Positions 27,626-37,619 of a stretch of DNA of 64,000 nt are shown in pieces (the first letter of the stretch is position 1; the number at the start of each line of letters is the position of its first letter). Source of the stretch: an uncultured Pelagibacteraceae bacterium (GTDB lineage: Bacteria; Pseudomonadota; Alphaproteobacteria; Pelagibacterales; Pelagibacteraceae). The notes beneath the pieces were generated by a model. It was not told the DNA's origin. It saw only the letters and a list, made by a program, of their open reading frames with translations, and did no database searches. The translations under genes were made by a program, and so were the position numbers. The stretch is taken from assembly GCA_902587755.1 (NCBI GenBank), contig CACIMN010000003.1:62001-126000 (forward strand), written 5' to 3'.

Positions 27626-28564
27626 TTAGAATGCAAATGACGCAGAGATTTTCCATCTTTCAGCTTCACCTGCTTTACCAGTAGAGTGATCAACACCTGT
27701 AGCTTCGATTGCAGCTGCAGAAATAGTCATACCTCCTGAAGTGAATGAAGCAGAAACAGCTTCTACTTCCTCATCAGTTGTTTGACCACCTGTGCTGTGC
27801 GTTTCAGAACCGTACGTGATTGATAAATCATCTGATACTGTGTACGATATTTTGTATGATTCTACTTCATCATCATTTCCTGAATCTACATCATAATCAG
27901 TTTGAGATAAACCAAAAGTGAATGATCCATATGCATACGAACCTTTGATAGTTGTTGCATCTGCTTCTGAACCTACAGTTTCAGTTTGACCTGCACCATA
28001 GCTTACAGATAATCCTTCAATTCCAGCGTATGTGAAACCAATCGCTGACGCAGATGGTCCACCTGCTCCTCCTGGAGAGTATGAAGCTTGTACTGTTAAA
28101 TCATCCATTAATGATGGAAGAGTATACATCATACTGTTGTTACCTGCTTCTGACGCTGATGGAGATGAGATACCTAATCCGTTATCCCAAATATCACCCG
28201 CTGCTGTACCGTCTAAAGTTGACTGAGCAGAAGATCCACCTTCACCAGAAAATACTAATGTACCCATGCTGTCATTACTTAAAGTTAAAGAATGACTATC
28301 AAATGGTCCACTTCCGATTGCAGTGTCATCACCTTGGTCGATTACGAAAGATAGAGATACGTTAATACCACCATCTGTTTCACCAGAACCTGAAAAAGTT
28401 AATTGGTTACCCATTGTCCAACTTTTTCCGTGAGACGTTCCACCAGAGTTATTTTTAACTCCGATTGAAGCTGATCCAGCTACTGACATTGCGCCAGCGT
28501 AAGCTGAAGTAGCTAATAGAGAACCTGCTAAAGCAGTTAACCCTACTTTTTTAAAGTTGTTCAT
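27626..28564 (-). CDS. Outer-membrane porin (beta-barrel)
   Basis: A 312-residue general porin. It has a signal peptide (MNNFKKVGLTALAGSLLATSAYA), then Gly/Ser/Thr-rich alternating strands typical of the Gram-negative porin family, and ends in a terminal Phe (WKISASFAF), the signal recognised by the BAM complex. The acidic, glycine-rich loops are consistent with a small-solute channel. A strong Shine-Dalgarno (AAAGGAG, 28579-28573) lies 8 bases before the ATG, unusual in this window and consistent with high expression. The gene is monocistronic, with its own terminator and a 194-base upstream region containing palindromes. Confidence 0.9.
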   Translation of the reverse strand: MNNFKKVGLTALAGSLLATSAYAGAMSVAGSASIGVKNNSGGTSHGKSWTMGNQLTFSGSGETDGGINVSLSFVIDQGDDTAIGSGPFDSHSLTLSNDSMGTLVFSGEGGSSAQSTLDGTAAGDIWDNGLGISSPSASEAGNNSMMYTLPSLMDDLTVQASYSPGGAGGPSASAIGFTYAGIEGLSVSYGAGQTETVGSEADATTIKGSYAYGSFTFGLSQTDYDVDSGNDDEVESYKISYTVSDDLSITYGSETHSTGGQTTDEEVEAVSASFTSGGMTISAAAIEATGVDHSTGKAGEAERWKISASFAF

Positions 28565-28758
28565 ATTAATTACTCCTTTAAATTATTGTTAATTATTAAT
28601 AATAAACAGGTAATGTTTACCATCACTGTTTAAGTTTATGCTTTATTTTCAGTGTTTTTTTAAATTTTCTTAAAAGTGTTGCATATTTACATCACTTTTT
28701 TCCTTGTATTGCATAAATTTTATCAAATAAAATATTTATACTGTATAAGCTTAAAATT
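28565..28758. promoter_or_regulatory. Divergent porin/DUF3576 intergenic region with palindromes
   Basis: A 194-base A+T-rich gap between the porin (minus) and lipoprotein (plus) genes. It contains GGTAA-tgt-TTACC (28609-28621), nested in AACAG...CTGTT, and AAAAGTG (28672-28678) mirrored by CACTTTT (28693-28699). These are candidate operators or leader structures for the porin gene. No confident -35/-10 pair was assigned, and no other gene is visible. Confidence 0.4.
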
Positions 28759-29313
28759 ATGAAAATTGAGACAACATCAGTAATACTAAAAAAATCCTTC
28801 CTGTTATTTATGATGTTAGTGTTATTTTCTGGGTGTAATGGCAAATTTCCAGGTGCTGATGCGAGAAAGTTCCCTGACGATCCTGCTCTTAGGGTAAAGA
28901 AAAATCTTGAGGAGGGACGAGGCTTCAAAGTTAATGATGTATTTTCTAATAAACAGCGTAGTGGTACATTCGATTTTGCAAATTCTAATGAACTTTGGAG
29001 AGCTTCTTTAGATGTAATTGATTTTATGCCATTATCCTCTGTTAACTATAGCGGAGGAATAATAATTACTGACTGGTACTCAACAAATGAGAACCAAAAC
29101 GAAAGTATAAAAATTTCAATAAGATTTCTCACTAATGAAATTAGATCTGATGCTTTAAATATAAAAATTTTTACAAGAAAATGTGAATTAAATCTGAATA
29201 ATTGTACATTTACAGAAACGAATAAAGTTCTTGTAAGTGAACTTACAAAAGAAATTTTAAAAAAAGCAGCACTTTACAAACAAAAAGGCGAAAAAAAAAA
29301 GGATGAAAACTAA
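28759..29313 (+). CDS. DUF3576-type lipoprotein
   Basis: A 184-residue predicted lipoprotein: signal segment with lipobox (LVLFSGCNG, Cys near residue 30), then a conserved FDFANSNELWRASLDVIDFMPLSSVNYSGGIIITDWYS region, split here over about residues 70-110. This is the pattern of the alphaproteobacterial DUF3576 family, which commonly sits directly upstream of leuS, as here. Function unknown; the position next to leuS-lptE suggests a role in the outer membrane, but only by association. Confidence 0.8.
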   Translation: MKIETTSVILKKSFLLFMMLVLFSGCNGKFPGADARKFPDDPALRVKKNLEEGRGFKVNDVFSNKQRSGTFDFANSNELWRASLDVIDFMPLSSVNYSGGIIITDWYSTNENQNESIKISIRFLTNEIRSDALNIKIFTRKCELNLNNCTFTETNKVLVSELTKEILKKAALYKQKGEKKKDEN

Positions 29314-29353
29314 ACAAAGTTTGTAAAATAAAAATTCATAAATTTATAGATAA

Positions 29354-31888
29354 GTGGAAAGATATAACTTTAAAAAGATTGAGTCTGAGTGGCAGAGACT
29401 TTGGGAAAGAGAGAAAACTTTCAAAACAAAAGTTGATGAAAGTAAAAAGAAATTTTATTGCTTAGAAATGTTTCCATACCCATCAGGTAAAATACATATG
29501 GGTCATGTTAGAAATTATACAATTGGCGATGTATTAGCCCGTTATAAAACACTTCAGGGTTTTAATGTTTTACATCCGATGGGATGGGATTCATTTGGAA
29601 TGCCTGCAGAAAATGCTGCAAGAGAAAACAATTTGGATCCAAAAAAATGGACAGAGCAAAATATTTCAAAAATGAAATCACAATTAAAAAAACTCGGTTT
29701 ATCAATAGATTGGGACAGGGAAATTTCAACATGTTCTGAAGATTATTATAAACATCAACAAAGATTTTTTTTAGAATTGTTAGAAAAAAAATTAGTTTAT
29801 CGAAAAGAAAATTACGTTAACTGGGATCCAGTTGACGAGACAGTACTAGCTAATGAACAAGTAATAGATGGTAAAGGTTGGAGATCAGGAGCAGTAGTAG
29901 AAAGAAAAAAATTAAGTCAATGGTTTTTTAATATTTCAAAATTTTCTCAAGAATTACTAGACGGCTTAAACAGCCTTGATAAATGGCCAAATAAAGTAAA
30001 AACAATGCAAAAAAATTGGATTGGAAAATCCTTTGGTTGTGAAATCGAATTTGCAATAGAAGGAAATCCTTCTGTAAAAAAAATAAAATGTTTTACTACT
30101 AGACCAGATACTCTTTTTGGGTTTTCTTTTTTAGCACTTTCTGCAGATCATGAAATTTCTAAAAATTATAAAAATGACCAGGAATTTTTAAAATTTAAAG
30201 AAGAATGCTCTAAAACCGGAACTACAGAAGAGGCGATTGCTGTAGGAGAAAAAATTGGTTTTAAAACAAACATGATGGCTATAAATCCACTAGATCCTAA
30301 ACAAAAAGTCCCAGTCTATTTTGCAAATTTTGTTTTAATGGATTATGGTTTTGGTGCAGTTTTTGGATGCCCAGGTCATGATCAGAGAGATTTTGACTTT
30401 GCTAAAAAGTACGGATTAGAGATAAAGACTGTTGTAAAACCAAATAATGAAAATGAAAATTTTAAAGTAACTACTGAAGCTTATGCTGGACCAGGTATTT
30501 TAATTAATTCTCACTTTCTAAATGGATTAAAGGCACCAGATGAGTCAGTTATTGAAACAATTAAAATTTTAGAAAAGAGAAATTTAGGAAAAAAACAAAT
30601 TAATTTTAGACTAAAAGATTGGGGTATATCGCGTCAGAGGTATTGGGGTTGTCCGATTCCTATAATTTATGACGAAAATGATAACCCTCACCCTATTCCA
30701 AAATCAAAGTTACCGGTTAAGCTTCCCGAAAATATTGAACTTAACGTTAAGGGAAATCCTTTGGATAGCGTTAAAAATTGGAAAGAAATTGACTTAGATG
30801 GCAAAAAATTTACACGTGAAACTGACACACTTGATACATTTGTGTGTTCATCATGGTATTATCTTAGATTTTGTTCGCCGAACGAAAATGAATATGGTTT
30901 TAAAAAAGAGGATATTGATTATTGGATGCCAGTTGATCAATACATAGGTGGTATTGAGCACGCTATCTTGCATTTACTTTATTCGAGATTTTTTATGCAA
31001 GCCCTTTCATTCAAAAATAAGAATTTTGAGTTATTAGAACCTTTTGATGGGTTATTTACACAAGGGATGGTTTGTCATGAAACGTATAAAGATCCAGATA
31101 ATAATTGGATTAGTCCTGATGAAGTTTTAAATATTGAAGGAGTTAAATGTCTTAAGAAAGACAAATCTATAAAAGTAACTATAGGTGCATCTGAGTCTAT
31201 GTCAAAATCAAAAAAAAATACCATTGATCCAGAAGACATTATCTTAAACTACGGAGCTGACTCAGCAAGGTTATTTATATTATCAGACAGCCCACCAGAA
31301 AAGGATGTTCAGTGGTCAGATGAAGGAATTACATCTGCATACAAATTCATCCAAAAATTATGGAATTTAAATTCTAAAATTTTGGATGAGATGAGTAAAG
31401 ATCACAAAAATGACCATGATAATGAATTAACAAAATATACAAATAGAATAATAAAAAAAATAACCGAGAATCTAGAGAATTTTAGTTATAATAAAATTGT
31501 TGCGAATTTTCATGAATTACACTCATTTTTTTCCAAACAAATAATGAATTCATACAAAAAAAGTACTTTAAAAGAAAATTATAGTAAAATTTTAATCACA
31601 ATGACACCTGTAATACCTCATTTTTCAAATGAATGTTTGAAACTAATTAATGCAAAAAGTTTTAAATGGCCCTCATATGATGAAAAAGATATTAAAGAGG
31701 ATATAATAAATATTGTTATCCAAATTAATGGGAAGAAAAGGTCTTTAATATCAACAAAACCAGATATTTCAGAAGAGAATTTAATGGAATTAATAAATAA
31801 AGACGAAAAATTATTTAAACACTTTAATGGAAAAGAAATCAAAAGAAAAATTTTTATCAAAAATAAATTAATCAATATAATAACTTAA
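29354..31888 (+). CDS. leuS: Leucine--tRNA ligase
   Basis: Class I synthetase charging tRNA-Leu, 844 residues, with an editing domain. HIGH motif: [16 protein letters not shown]; editing (CP1) domain around TTRPDTLFG, with the conserved catalytic Asp in [18 protein letters not shown] loop: [21 protein letters not shown] is also diagnostic. The start codon is GTG at 29354. The stop is immediately followed by lptE. A degenerate parS-like string at 30809-30822 within the gene is considered chance. Confidence 0.98.
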   Translation: MERYNFKKIESEWQRLWEREKTFKTKVDESKKKFYCLEMFPYPSGKIHMGHVRNYTIGDVLARYKTLQGFNVLHPMGWDSFGMPAENAARENNLDPKKWTEQNISKMKSQLKKLGLSIDWDREISTCSEDYYKHQQRFFLELLEKKLVYRKENYVNWDPVDETVLANEQVIDGKGWRSGAVVERKKLSQWFFNISKFSQELLDGLNSLDKWPNKVKTMQKNWIGKSFGCEIEFAIEGNPSVKKIKCFTTRPDTLFGFSFLALSADHEISKNYKNDQEFLKFKEECSKTGTTEEAIAVGEKIGFKTNMMAINPLDPKQKVPVYFANFVLMDYGFGAVFGCPGHDQRDFDFAKKYGLEIKTVVKPNNENENFKVTTEAYAGPGILINSHFLNGLKAPDESVIETIKILEKRNLGKKQINFRLKDWGISRQRYWGCPIPIIYDENDNPHPIPKSKLPVKLPENIELNVKGNPLDSVKNWKEIDLDGKKFTRETDTLDTFVCSSWYYLRFCSPNENEYGFKKEDIDYWMPVDQYIGGIEHAILHLLYSRFFMQALSFKNKNFELLEPFDGLFTQGMVCHETYKDPDNNWISPDEVLNIEGVKCLKKDKSIKVTIGASESMSKSKKNTIDPEDIILNYGADSARLFILSDSPPEKDVQWSDEGITSAYKFIQKLWNLNSKILDEMSKDHKNDHDNELTKYTNRIIKKITENLENFSYNKIVANFHELHSFFSKQIMNSYKKSTLKENYSKILITMTPVIPHFSNECLKLINAKSFKWPSYDEKDIKEDIINIVIQINGKKRSLISTKPDISEENLMELINKDEKLFKHFNGKEIKRKIFIKNKLINIIT

Positions 31889-32344
31889 ATGACAAGAAAG
31901 TTTATAATTATATTTTTTATTCTGACACTGTATGGTTGTGGATTTAATCCAATATATAATGTCTCTAATGACATAAAATATAAAATTTTAGTTAATGAAA
32001 TGACGGGAGATCAATTTATCAACAACATAATAAGAGATGAAATCTTTAAAAGTTCCAACAAAAACTCTAAAGAAATTTTAAAAATAAATTTTAATACAGT
32101 TTATGAAAAAATAATTCTTTCAAATGATACGAAAGGATCACCATCCGAATTTCAAGTAAAAGCAAAAACAACATTTGAAATAATCTATAATAATAAAATA
32201 ATAATAAACGATTTTAATGAAAAACAAATTTTAAAAAACACGTCTGATTTTTTTGGGCAGAAAAATTATGAGGAAAATATTAAACAAAATTTTGCAAATT
32301 CTATTGCTAGGAAATTTAATTTAAGACTTTTAACAATCAAATGA
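31889..32344 (+). CDS. lptE: LPS-assembly lipoprotein LptE
   Basis: LptE plugs the LptD outer-membrane translocon for lipopolysaccharide. The 151 residues comprise a lipoprotein signal with lipobox (LTLYGCGFNPIY), then an alpha/beta fold with RDEIFKSS and SNDTKGSPSEFQVKAKTTFEI. Low sequence conservation is normal, but the leuS-lptE-holA order is a strong positional signature. It overlaps holA by 4 bases (ATGA). Confidence 0.87.
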   Translation: MTRKFIIIFFILTLYGCGFNPIYNVSNDIKYKILVNEMTGDQFINNIIRDEIFKSSNKNSKEILKINFNTVYEKIILSNDTKGSPSEFQVKAKTTFEIIYNNKIIINDFNEKQILKNTSDFFGQKNYEENIKQNFANSIARKFNLRLLTIK

Positions 32345-33321
32345 TTTTAAAAACATTTGAATCAAAAAAAATTAATTTAGATGTAAACAAAATAGTCCTA
32401 TTTTATGGACAAAATGAAGGACACAAGAAGGAAGAAATATCTAAATTATTAATAGCAAATAAAAATCGAGAGATTATAAAATATTCAGAAAATGAAATTT
32501 TAGAGAATTCTGAAAACCTTTATAATCATATCTTATCAGAATCCCTTTTTAGCCAAAAGAAAATTATAATTGTAAACAGAGCTTCTGATAAAATACTTAA
32601 GATAATTGAATATTTAAATGAAAAAAGTTTTTCTGATGTTTTCATAATAATAAATGCAAAAAATCTTGAAAAACAATCGAAATTAAGATCGTTTTTTGAA
32701 AAAAGTAAAGAGTTTATCGCAATTGCTTTTTACCCTGACAATAATCAAACTCTAGCGAAAAATGCAGCTTTATTTTTTAATGAAAATAAAATTCCAATGT
32801 CACAGGAAAACTTAAATTTAGTGATAAGTAAATGTTCAGGTGACAGAGGAATTCTTGAAAATGACTTAAATAAAATTAAATTGTTTAGTTTAAATAAAAA
32901 AAAAATTTCAACTGATGAATTAATTAAACTGATCAGTTTAATAGAAAATCACAATATTTCTGAGCTGATAGATAATTGTTTAGCTAAGAATAAAAATAAA
33001 ACTATAGCTATTTTAAATGAAAATCGTTTATCAACCGATGATTGTATAATCATAACGAGAACATTTTTAATCAAATTAAAAAGATTACTTAGATTATGTG
33101 AAAGTTATCAAGAAAATAAAAACCTAGAAAGCACTATCTTGCACGCTAAACCTCCAATTTTTTGGAAGGAAAAAGAAATTGTAAAACAGCAAATTAAAAG
33201 TTGGAGCTTAGTTCAAATCAAAAAATCAATTTATGAAATTAATAATATTGAAATGGAAATAAAAAAAAACTCTTCAAATTCATTAAATATTATTACCAAT
33301 TTTATTTTACAAATAGCTTAA
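32341..33321 (+). CDS. holA: DNA polymerase III subunit delta
   Basis: The clamp-loader delta subunit, which opens the beta sliding clamp. The 326 residues show the divergent AAA+-like N-terminal domain (IVLFYGQNEGHKKEEISKL), SLFSQKKIIIVNRAS, and C-terminal helices with SGDRGILENDLNKIKLFS. The sequence is typically poorly conserved; identification rests on these segments and on the leuS-lptE-holA cluster. It converges on parB. Confidence 0.92.
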   Translation: MILKTFESKKINLDVNKIVLFYGQNEGHKKEEISKLLIANKNREIIKYSENEILENSENLYNHILSESLFSQKKIIIVNRASDKILKIIEYLNEKSFSDVFIIINAKNLEKQSKLRSFFEKSKEFIAIAFYPDNNQTLAKNAALFFNENKIPMSQENLNLVISKCSGDRGILENDLNKIKLFSLNKKKISTDELIKLISLIENHNISELIDNCLAKNKNKTIAILNENRLSTDDCIIITRTFLIKLKRLLRLCESYQENKNLESTILHAKPPIFWKEKEIVKQQIKSWSLVQIKKSIYEINNIEMEIKKNSSNSLNIITNFILQIA

Positions 33322-33328
33322 TTAAAAC

Positions 33329-34171
33329 CTAGTAGTGGTTTTTAATAATATCGATAATTTTGTTAAGTTGGTCTAAATCTTTATACTCAAAACTTATTTT
33401 ACCCTTGTTTCTATGATTATTTTGTATATCAACATTTATGCCAATTTTATTAGAGATTGATAGTTCTAATGCAATAATATTAGTATCTTTCTTTTTACTT
33501 GATTTAATTTTTTTATTTTTAAAAACTCTCACAAAAGTTTCGGATTGTCTAACAGATAGTTTCTTTTCTAAGATTTTAGATGCTACAAAACTAGCATTAG
33601 AAAGACCAACTAAAATTTTTGCATGACCTGCAGTAATTTTTTGAGTCTCAATCAATTTTATTACGTCCTGAGGCAATGTTAAAAGTCTTAATGAGTTTGT
33701 TATATGGCTTCTGCTTTTACCGATAAATTTTGAGACTTTTTCTTGATCATATGAGAATTCATCAATCAATCTTTTGTAACCCTGGGCTTCTTCCAAAGGA
33801 TTTAGGTCATGCCTTTGAACATTTTCGACAATGGCAAATTCTAAAGATTTTAAATCATCGGCCTCAGTGATTACTACAGGTACACTATGAAGACCTGCTC
33901 TTTGAGCTGCAAGCCATCTTCTTTCACCAGCAATTATTTCGAATTTAGATATGTCATCATTTGATTTTCGAACAACGATTGGTTGTATCATCCCTCTTTC
34001 CTTAATTGAATTTGTTAATTCATCTAAGTTATTCTTATCAAATATTTTTCTTGGTTGATATTTATTAGGTACTAGTTCGCTTATGGATAATTGATTTTTT
34101 TGAGACTCAACCTTGTTTTCACCAATTAATGAAGATAAGCCTCTACCCAATCCTTTTTTAATTTTTTCCAT
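33329..34171 (-). CDS. parB: Chromosome-partitioning protein ParB
   Basis: A CTP-dependent clamp protein that binds parS and spreads on origin-proximal DNA. The 280 residues include the N-terminal CTP-binding segment (NKYQPRKIFDKNNLDEL, IAGERRWLAAQRAGL), the helix-turn-helix (SYDQEKVSKFIGKSRSHITNSLRLL) and a C-terminal dimerisation region. It forms an operon with parA, sharing one base at the junction. A parS-like site lies about 1.4 kb away in rsmG. Confidence 0.97.
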   Translation of the reverse strand: MEKIKKGLGRGLSSLIGENKVESQKNQLSISELVPNKYQPRKIFDKNNLDELTNSIKERGMIQPIVVRKSNDDISKFEIIAGERRWLAAQRAGLHSVPVVITEADDLKSLEFAIVENVQRHDLNPLEEAQGYKRLIDEFSYDQEKVSKFIGKSRSHITNSLRLLTLPQDVIKLIETQKITAGHAKILVGLSNASFVASKILEKKLSVRQSETFVRVFKNKKIKSSKKKDTNIIALELSISNKIGINVDIQNNHRNKGKISFEYKDLDQLNKIIDIIKNHY

Positions 34172-34965
34172 TACGCAGCGCTCCCTAATGATTTTTCTTG
34201 ATTAATAAATTCATCAGTAAAATTAAAATATGATTTACTTCCAGGACAGGATTTATCATAAATTAAAACCGGCACTCCATGTGAAGGTGCTTCAGACAAT
34301 CTAACATTTCTTGGTATAACTGTTGAGTAAACTTTTTCTCTAAAATAGTCTCTTGCTTCTTTCTCAACTTGAGATGAAAGCCTATTTCTTTTATCATACA
34401 TTGTTAGAAGTATGCCTCTAATTTTTAAATCTGGATTTAAACTTACTTTTATCCTTTCAATTGTTTTAATGAGCTGAGTTAAGCCTTCTAAAGCAAAAAA
34501 TTCTGTCTGCAATGGAACCAAAAGAGAGTTAGAGCATACTAATGCCATAACAGTAAGCAAGCTCAAAGAGGGTGGACAATCAATTAGAACATAATCGTAA
34601 GATCCTCTAGAACTGTTTAAATATGCAGCTAATTTAGCCTTTAATATAAAAGCCCTATTACTATCGTCAGCTGTCTCGACTTCAAGACCTGAGAGGTCAA
34701 CATTAGATGTGATGATATCTAAATTTTCGAACTGTGTCTTTCTTATTACCTCTTCAATTTCTTTACTTCCATTCAGTACTCCATAAATTGTATCACTGGA
34801 GGTGTTCATATTAGATAATCCAAGACCTGTAGTTGCATTTCCTTGTGGATCTAGGTCAATTACTAAAATTTTTTTATTTAAATAGGTCAATCCAGCTGCA
34901 AGATTTATCACTGTAGTGGTTTTTCCAACGCCACCCTTTTGATTTATTACTGAAATAATTTGCAT
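34171..34965 (-). CDS. parA: Chromosome-partitioning ATPase ParA
   Basis: A Walker-type ATPase that drives segregation of ParB-bound origins. Deviant Walker A: NQKGGVGKTTTVINLAAGL; switch regions: VIDLDPQGNATTGLG and DYVLIDCPPSLSLL. The 264-residue length is normal and there is no N-terminal HTH, consistent with the chromosomal (Soj) type. It follows rsmG by 21 bases and is coupled to parB. Confidence 0.98.
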   Translation of the reverse strand: MQIISVINQKGGVGKTTTVINLAAGLTYLNKKILVIDLDPQGNATTGLGLSNMNTSSDTIYGVLNGSKEIEEVIRKTQFENLDIITSNVDLSGLEVETADDSNRAFILKAKLAAYLNSSRGSYDYVLIDCPPSLSLLTVMALVCSNSLLVPLQTEFFALEGLTQLIKTIERIKVSLNPDLKIRGILLTMYDKRNRLSSQVEKEARDYFREKVYSTVIPRNVRLSEAPSHGVPVLIYDKSCPGSKSYFNFTDEFINQEKSLGSAA

Positions 34966-34986
34966 CTAATTTTATTTACCAAACTT

Positions 34987-35631
34987 TTAATTTTTTTTTT
35001 TAATTTTTTTTATATTTATTAAAAAAGAGTCTTCATTTGTTAAACTTTTCTTTTCTATATACTCCAACTCCCAATTTTTTTTGGAATTTTCAAAAATTTT
35101 TTTTCCACTCTTTCCCATAAAAAAAATTAAATTTTTATATTTTGAAAAATTTTCATATACTAATTCTAAAACTACTGGCATTGGTTTAAATGCTCTGGAC
35201 ATTATCGTTCCTGTTTCTAAATTTTTTATTTCAAAAATATTTTTTTGAAAAACCTTTGTGTTTAATTTTAATTTTTTTGAAACTTCTTTTAAAAAATGGC
35301 TTTTATGGTAGCTTTTTTCATAAAGGTGCACATTCATGTTATTTTTCATATTTTTTAGTATAATTGCCACGATTATACCGGGCATCCCCCCTCCTGAACC
35401 TATATCTGTGGTTGTATTACTATTTAAGTCAACAAAATCAATAATTTGTGCAGAATCAATAATATGACGGTCAATTATAGCCTTTTTTGATGCTGTATTT
35501 TGGCTAATTATGTTGAATTTTTTATTTTTTTTAAGAATCATAGATATATAGTTTTCAAAGTCCAAAAACGTTTCACGTGAAACATTTAAGTGATTGATTC
35601 TAGAATAAGAATTTAAAATTTCCTGATCCAT
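34987..35631 (-). CDS. rsmG: 16S rRNA (guanine527-N7)-methyltransferase RsmG
   Basis: A SAM-dependent 16S rRNA methyltransferase (GidB). The SAM-binding loop is TDIGSGGGMPGIIVAIIL; the MSRAF segment later is also typical. The 214-residue length is normal. The N-terminal NVSRETF motif (about residues 16-22) is encoded by a parS-like palindrome, a known dual use of rsmG sequence in several bacterial groups. It overlaps mnmG by one base, in the classical mnmG-rsmG-parA-parB order. Confidence 0.96.
   Translation of the reverse strand: MDQEILNSYSRINHLNVSRETFLDFENYISMILKKNKKFNIISQNTASKKAIIDRHIIDSAQIIDFVDLNSNTTTDIGSGGGMPGIIVAIILKNMKNNMNVHLYEKSYHKSHFLKEVSKKLKLNTKVFQKNIFEIKNLETGTIMSRAFKPMPVVLELVYENFSKYKNLIFFMGKSGKKIFENSKKNWELEYIEKKSLTNEDSFLINIKKIKKKN
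35569..35584. promoter_or_regulatory. parS centromere site inside rsmG
   Basis: The 16 bases read CGTTTCACGTGAAACA on the plus strand. They match 15/16 positions of the widespread parS consensus TGTTTCACGTGAAACA, with a perfect 14-base palindrome at 35570-35583. The site lies about 0.6 kb upstream of parA and within 8.3 kb of the putative oriC. Confidence 0.88.
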
Positions 35632-37502
35632 TAAGCTATATGCTTAATAGACTTTCTTTTAACATGTGACAACAAAATATATACAGCGGCAGGAGTTATT
35701 CCGTCAATTCTTAGAGCTTGACCCATTGTTTTGGGCTTTATTTCTTTAAATTTTGCTTTTACCTCATTAGATAAACCTGGTAGCCCGTCATAATTGATTT
35801 TATCTGGAATAATTAGGTTTTCGTCCCTCTTAAATGCTAAAATATCTGCTTTTTGCTTCTTTAAATACCCCCTATAATGAGCATTTATTTCTACTTGTTC
35901 ATCAATTTCTTTACTAAAAAAAGGTATATCGGACCATATTTCCCTAATTTTACTCATATTTACCCCTTTTTGAGTTAAAACTTCGCTAGATGATCTCAAT
36001 ATTCCGTCTTTTGCTATTTTTATTCCAAATTTCTCAGCTTTAGAGGGTGAGATCTTGGAATTTCTCATTTTTAAATTTATTTGACTAATTTGTTTAAATT
36101 TACTCAAATATATTGCTTTCCTCTCATTACCTATCAGTCCAATTTCTATTCCCTTTGCAGTTAATCTTTGATCAGCATTATCGGATCTCAAACTCAATCG
36201 ATATTCTGCTCTTGATGTAAACATACGGTATGGCTCAGCTACTCCTTTAGTCACCAAATCATCAATCATTACTCCTATATAAGCATCAGATCTATCAAGT
36301 ATGAATGGTTCCAATTTTTTTACTGAAAGGGCAGCATTTATTCCTGCTATAAGACCTTGTGCAGCAGCTTCCTCATATCCTGTTGTTCCGTTAATCTGAC
36401 CGGCAAGATAAAGATTGCTTATCTTCTTAGTTTCAAGAGTTAGGAATAGTTCACGTGGGTCTATATAGTCATATTCTATTGCATATCCTGGTCTTAATAT
36501 AGTAACATTGCTTAAACCATTGATATTATTACATATTTCTTGTTGAACATCAGCTGGAAGTGATGTCGATATACCATTTGGGTAAATTGTGTAATCATTT
36601 AGGCCTTCTGGCTCTAAAAATATCTGGTGACGAACTTTATCTGCAAATTTTACTATCTTATCTTCTATAGATGGACAATATCTTGGACCTACCCCTTTTA
36701 TACTACCAGAGTACATAGCGCTCTTTGATAAATTCTTTTCTATAATGTTATGAACCTTTTCGTTTGTATAAGTCATTCTACAAGATATTTGTTTATTTAG
36801 ATTTTTTTTAGTTAAGAATGAAAAAAAATATGGATCGTCATCTGCCAACTGTTCCTCTAAGTTTTCAAAATTAATTGTCCTTGAATCTAACCTTGGTGGT
36901 GTTCCAGTTTTTAATCTTCCAATTTTAAAATTATATTTTGCTAATTGTTCACTTAAACCTGTAGAAGGTTTTTCGTCGTATCTACCTGCTGGAGTTCTTT
37001 CATCACCTATATGTATCAAACCATTCAAAAAAGTTCCTGTTGTTAGTATTATCTTATTCGATAGCACTTTCTTTCCTTCTTTAGTTTGAAATCCACTTAT
37101 TGAGTTTTTATTAAAAATAAACTTTATAACAGGATCAGAAAAAACAGTTAAATTACAATAGTTTAGCAATATTTCTTGCATATATTTACGATAAAGTGAT
37201 CTATCTGATTGAGTTCGTGGTCCTCTGACTGCTGGCCCTCTACTTCTATTTAACAATCTAAATTGTATACCTGATTTGTCTGCTACATCTCCCATAACAC
37301 CATCAAGAGCATCTATTTCTCTAACCAAATGACCTTTGCCCAAACCTCCTATTGCCGGGTTACATGACATCTCACCGATAGTTTCTATTTTATGAGTAAA
37401 TAGGGCAGTGTTCACTCCAAGACGAGCAGAAGCTGCAGCAGCTTCACATCCAGCATGGCCTCCTCCAATTACAACTACATCAAATAACAAATCATTTTTC
37501 AT
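35631..37502 (-). CDS. mnmG: tRNA uridine-5-carboxymethylaminomethyl modification enzyme MnmG (GidA)
   Basis: An FAD enzyme that, with MnmE, installs cmnm5 on U34 of certain tRNAs. FAD-binding motif: [20 protein letters not shown]; other signatures are [35 protein letters not shown] and [17 protein letters not shown]. Catalytic cysteine in [10 protein letters not shown]. The 623-residue length is normal. The partner MnmE is encoded immediately upstream on the same strand. Confidence 0.98.
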   Translation of the reverse strand: MKNDLLFDVVVIGGGHAGCEAAAASARLGVNTALFTHKIETIGEMSCNPAIGGLGKGHLVREIDALDGVMGDVADKSGIQFRLLNRSRGPAVRGPRTQSDRSLYRKYMQEILLNYCNLTVFSDPVIKFIFNKNSISGFQTKEGKKVLSNKIILTTGTFLNGLIHIGDERTPAGRYDEKPSTGLSEQLAKYNFKIGRLKTGTPPRLDSRTINFENLEEQLADDDPYFFSFLTKKNLNKQISCRMTYTNEKVHNIIEKNLSKSAMYSGSIKGVGPRYCPSIEDKIVKFADKVRHQIFLEPEGLNDYTIYPNGISTSLPADVQQEICNNINGLSNVTILRPGYAIEYDYIDPRELFLTLETKKISNLYLAGQINGTTGYEEAAAQGLIAGINAALSVKKLEPFILDRSDAYIGVMIDDLVTKGVAEPYRMFTSRAEYRLSLRSDNADQRLTAKGIEIGLIGNERKAIYLSKFKQISQINLKMRNSKISPSKAEKFGIKIAKDGILRSSSEVLTQKGVNMSKIREIWSDIPFFSKEIDEQVEINAHYRGYLKKQKADILAFKRDENLIIPDKINYDGLPGLSNEVKAKFKEIKPKTMGQALRIDGITPAAVYILLSHVKRKSIKHIA

Positions 37503-37619
37503 AATCCAAATCTATATGTGATTATATAATTTACAAGATAGGCTTAATTTTTTGTAAATAAGCCTTATTTATCAACGTTTTTTGATAAAAAAAGAGCTAA
37601 AAACCAGCAAAATTGAGTA
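37503..37619 (-). promoter_or_regulatory. mnmE-mnmG intergenic region with inverted repeats and -10 hexamer
   Basis: This 117-base gap is long for the window. AGGCTTA (37540-37546) is mirrored by TAAGCCT (37559-37565), and TATCAA (37570-37575) by TTGATA (37582-37587). A perfect TATAAT (minus strand, 37526-37521) lies about 20 bases before the mnmG ATG; no good -35 accompanies it. A promoter for the mnmG-rsmG-parA-parB operon with an operator or hairpin is plausible. Confidence 0.4.

Noticed and set aside
30809-30822. parS-like sequence inside leuS
   Set aside because: Two mismatches to the 14-base palindrome core, so the symmetry is broken; it is explained by codons for a Thr-Arg-Glu-Thr segment.
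36448-36460. CACGTG-centred palindrome fragment in mnmG
   Set aside because: Only the central six bases are symmetrical; the flanks do not match parS.
37503-37619. Alternative oriC in the mnmE-mnmG gap
   Set aside because: No DnaA box within one mismatch was found, whereas the hemE-ppsR gap has several and fits the alphaproteobacterial pattern.
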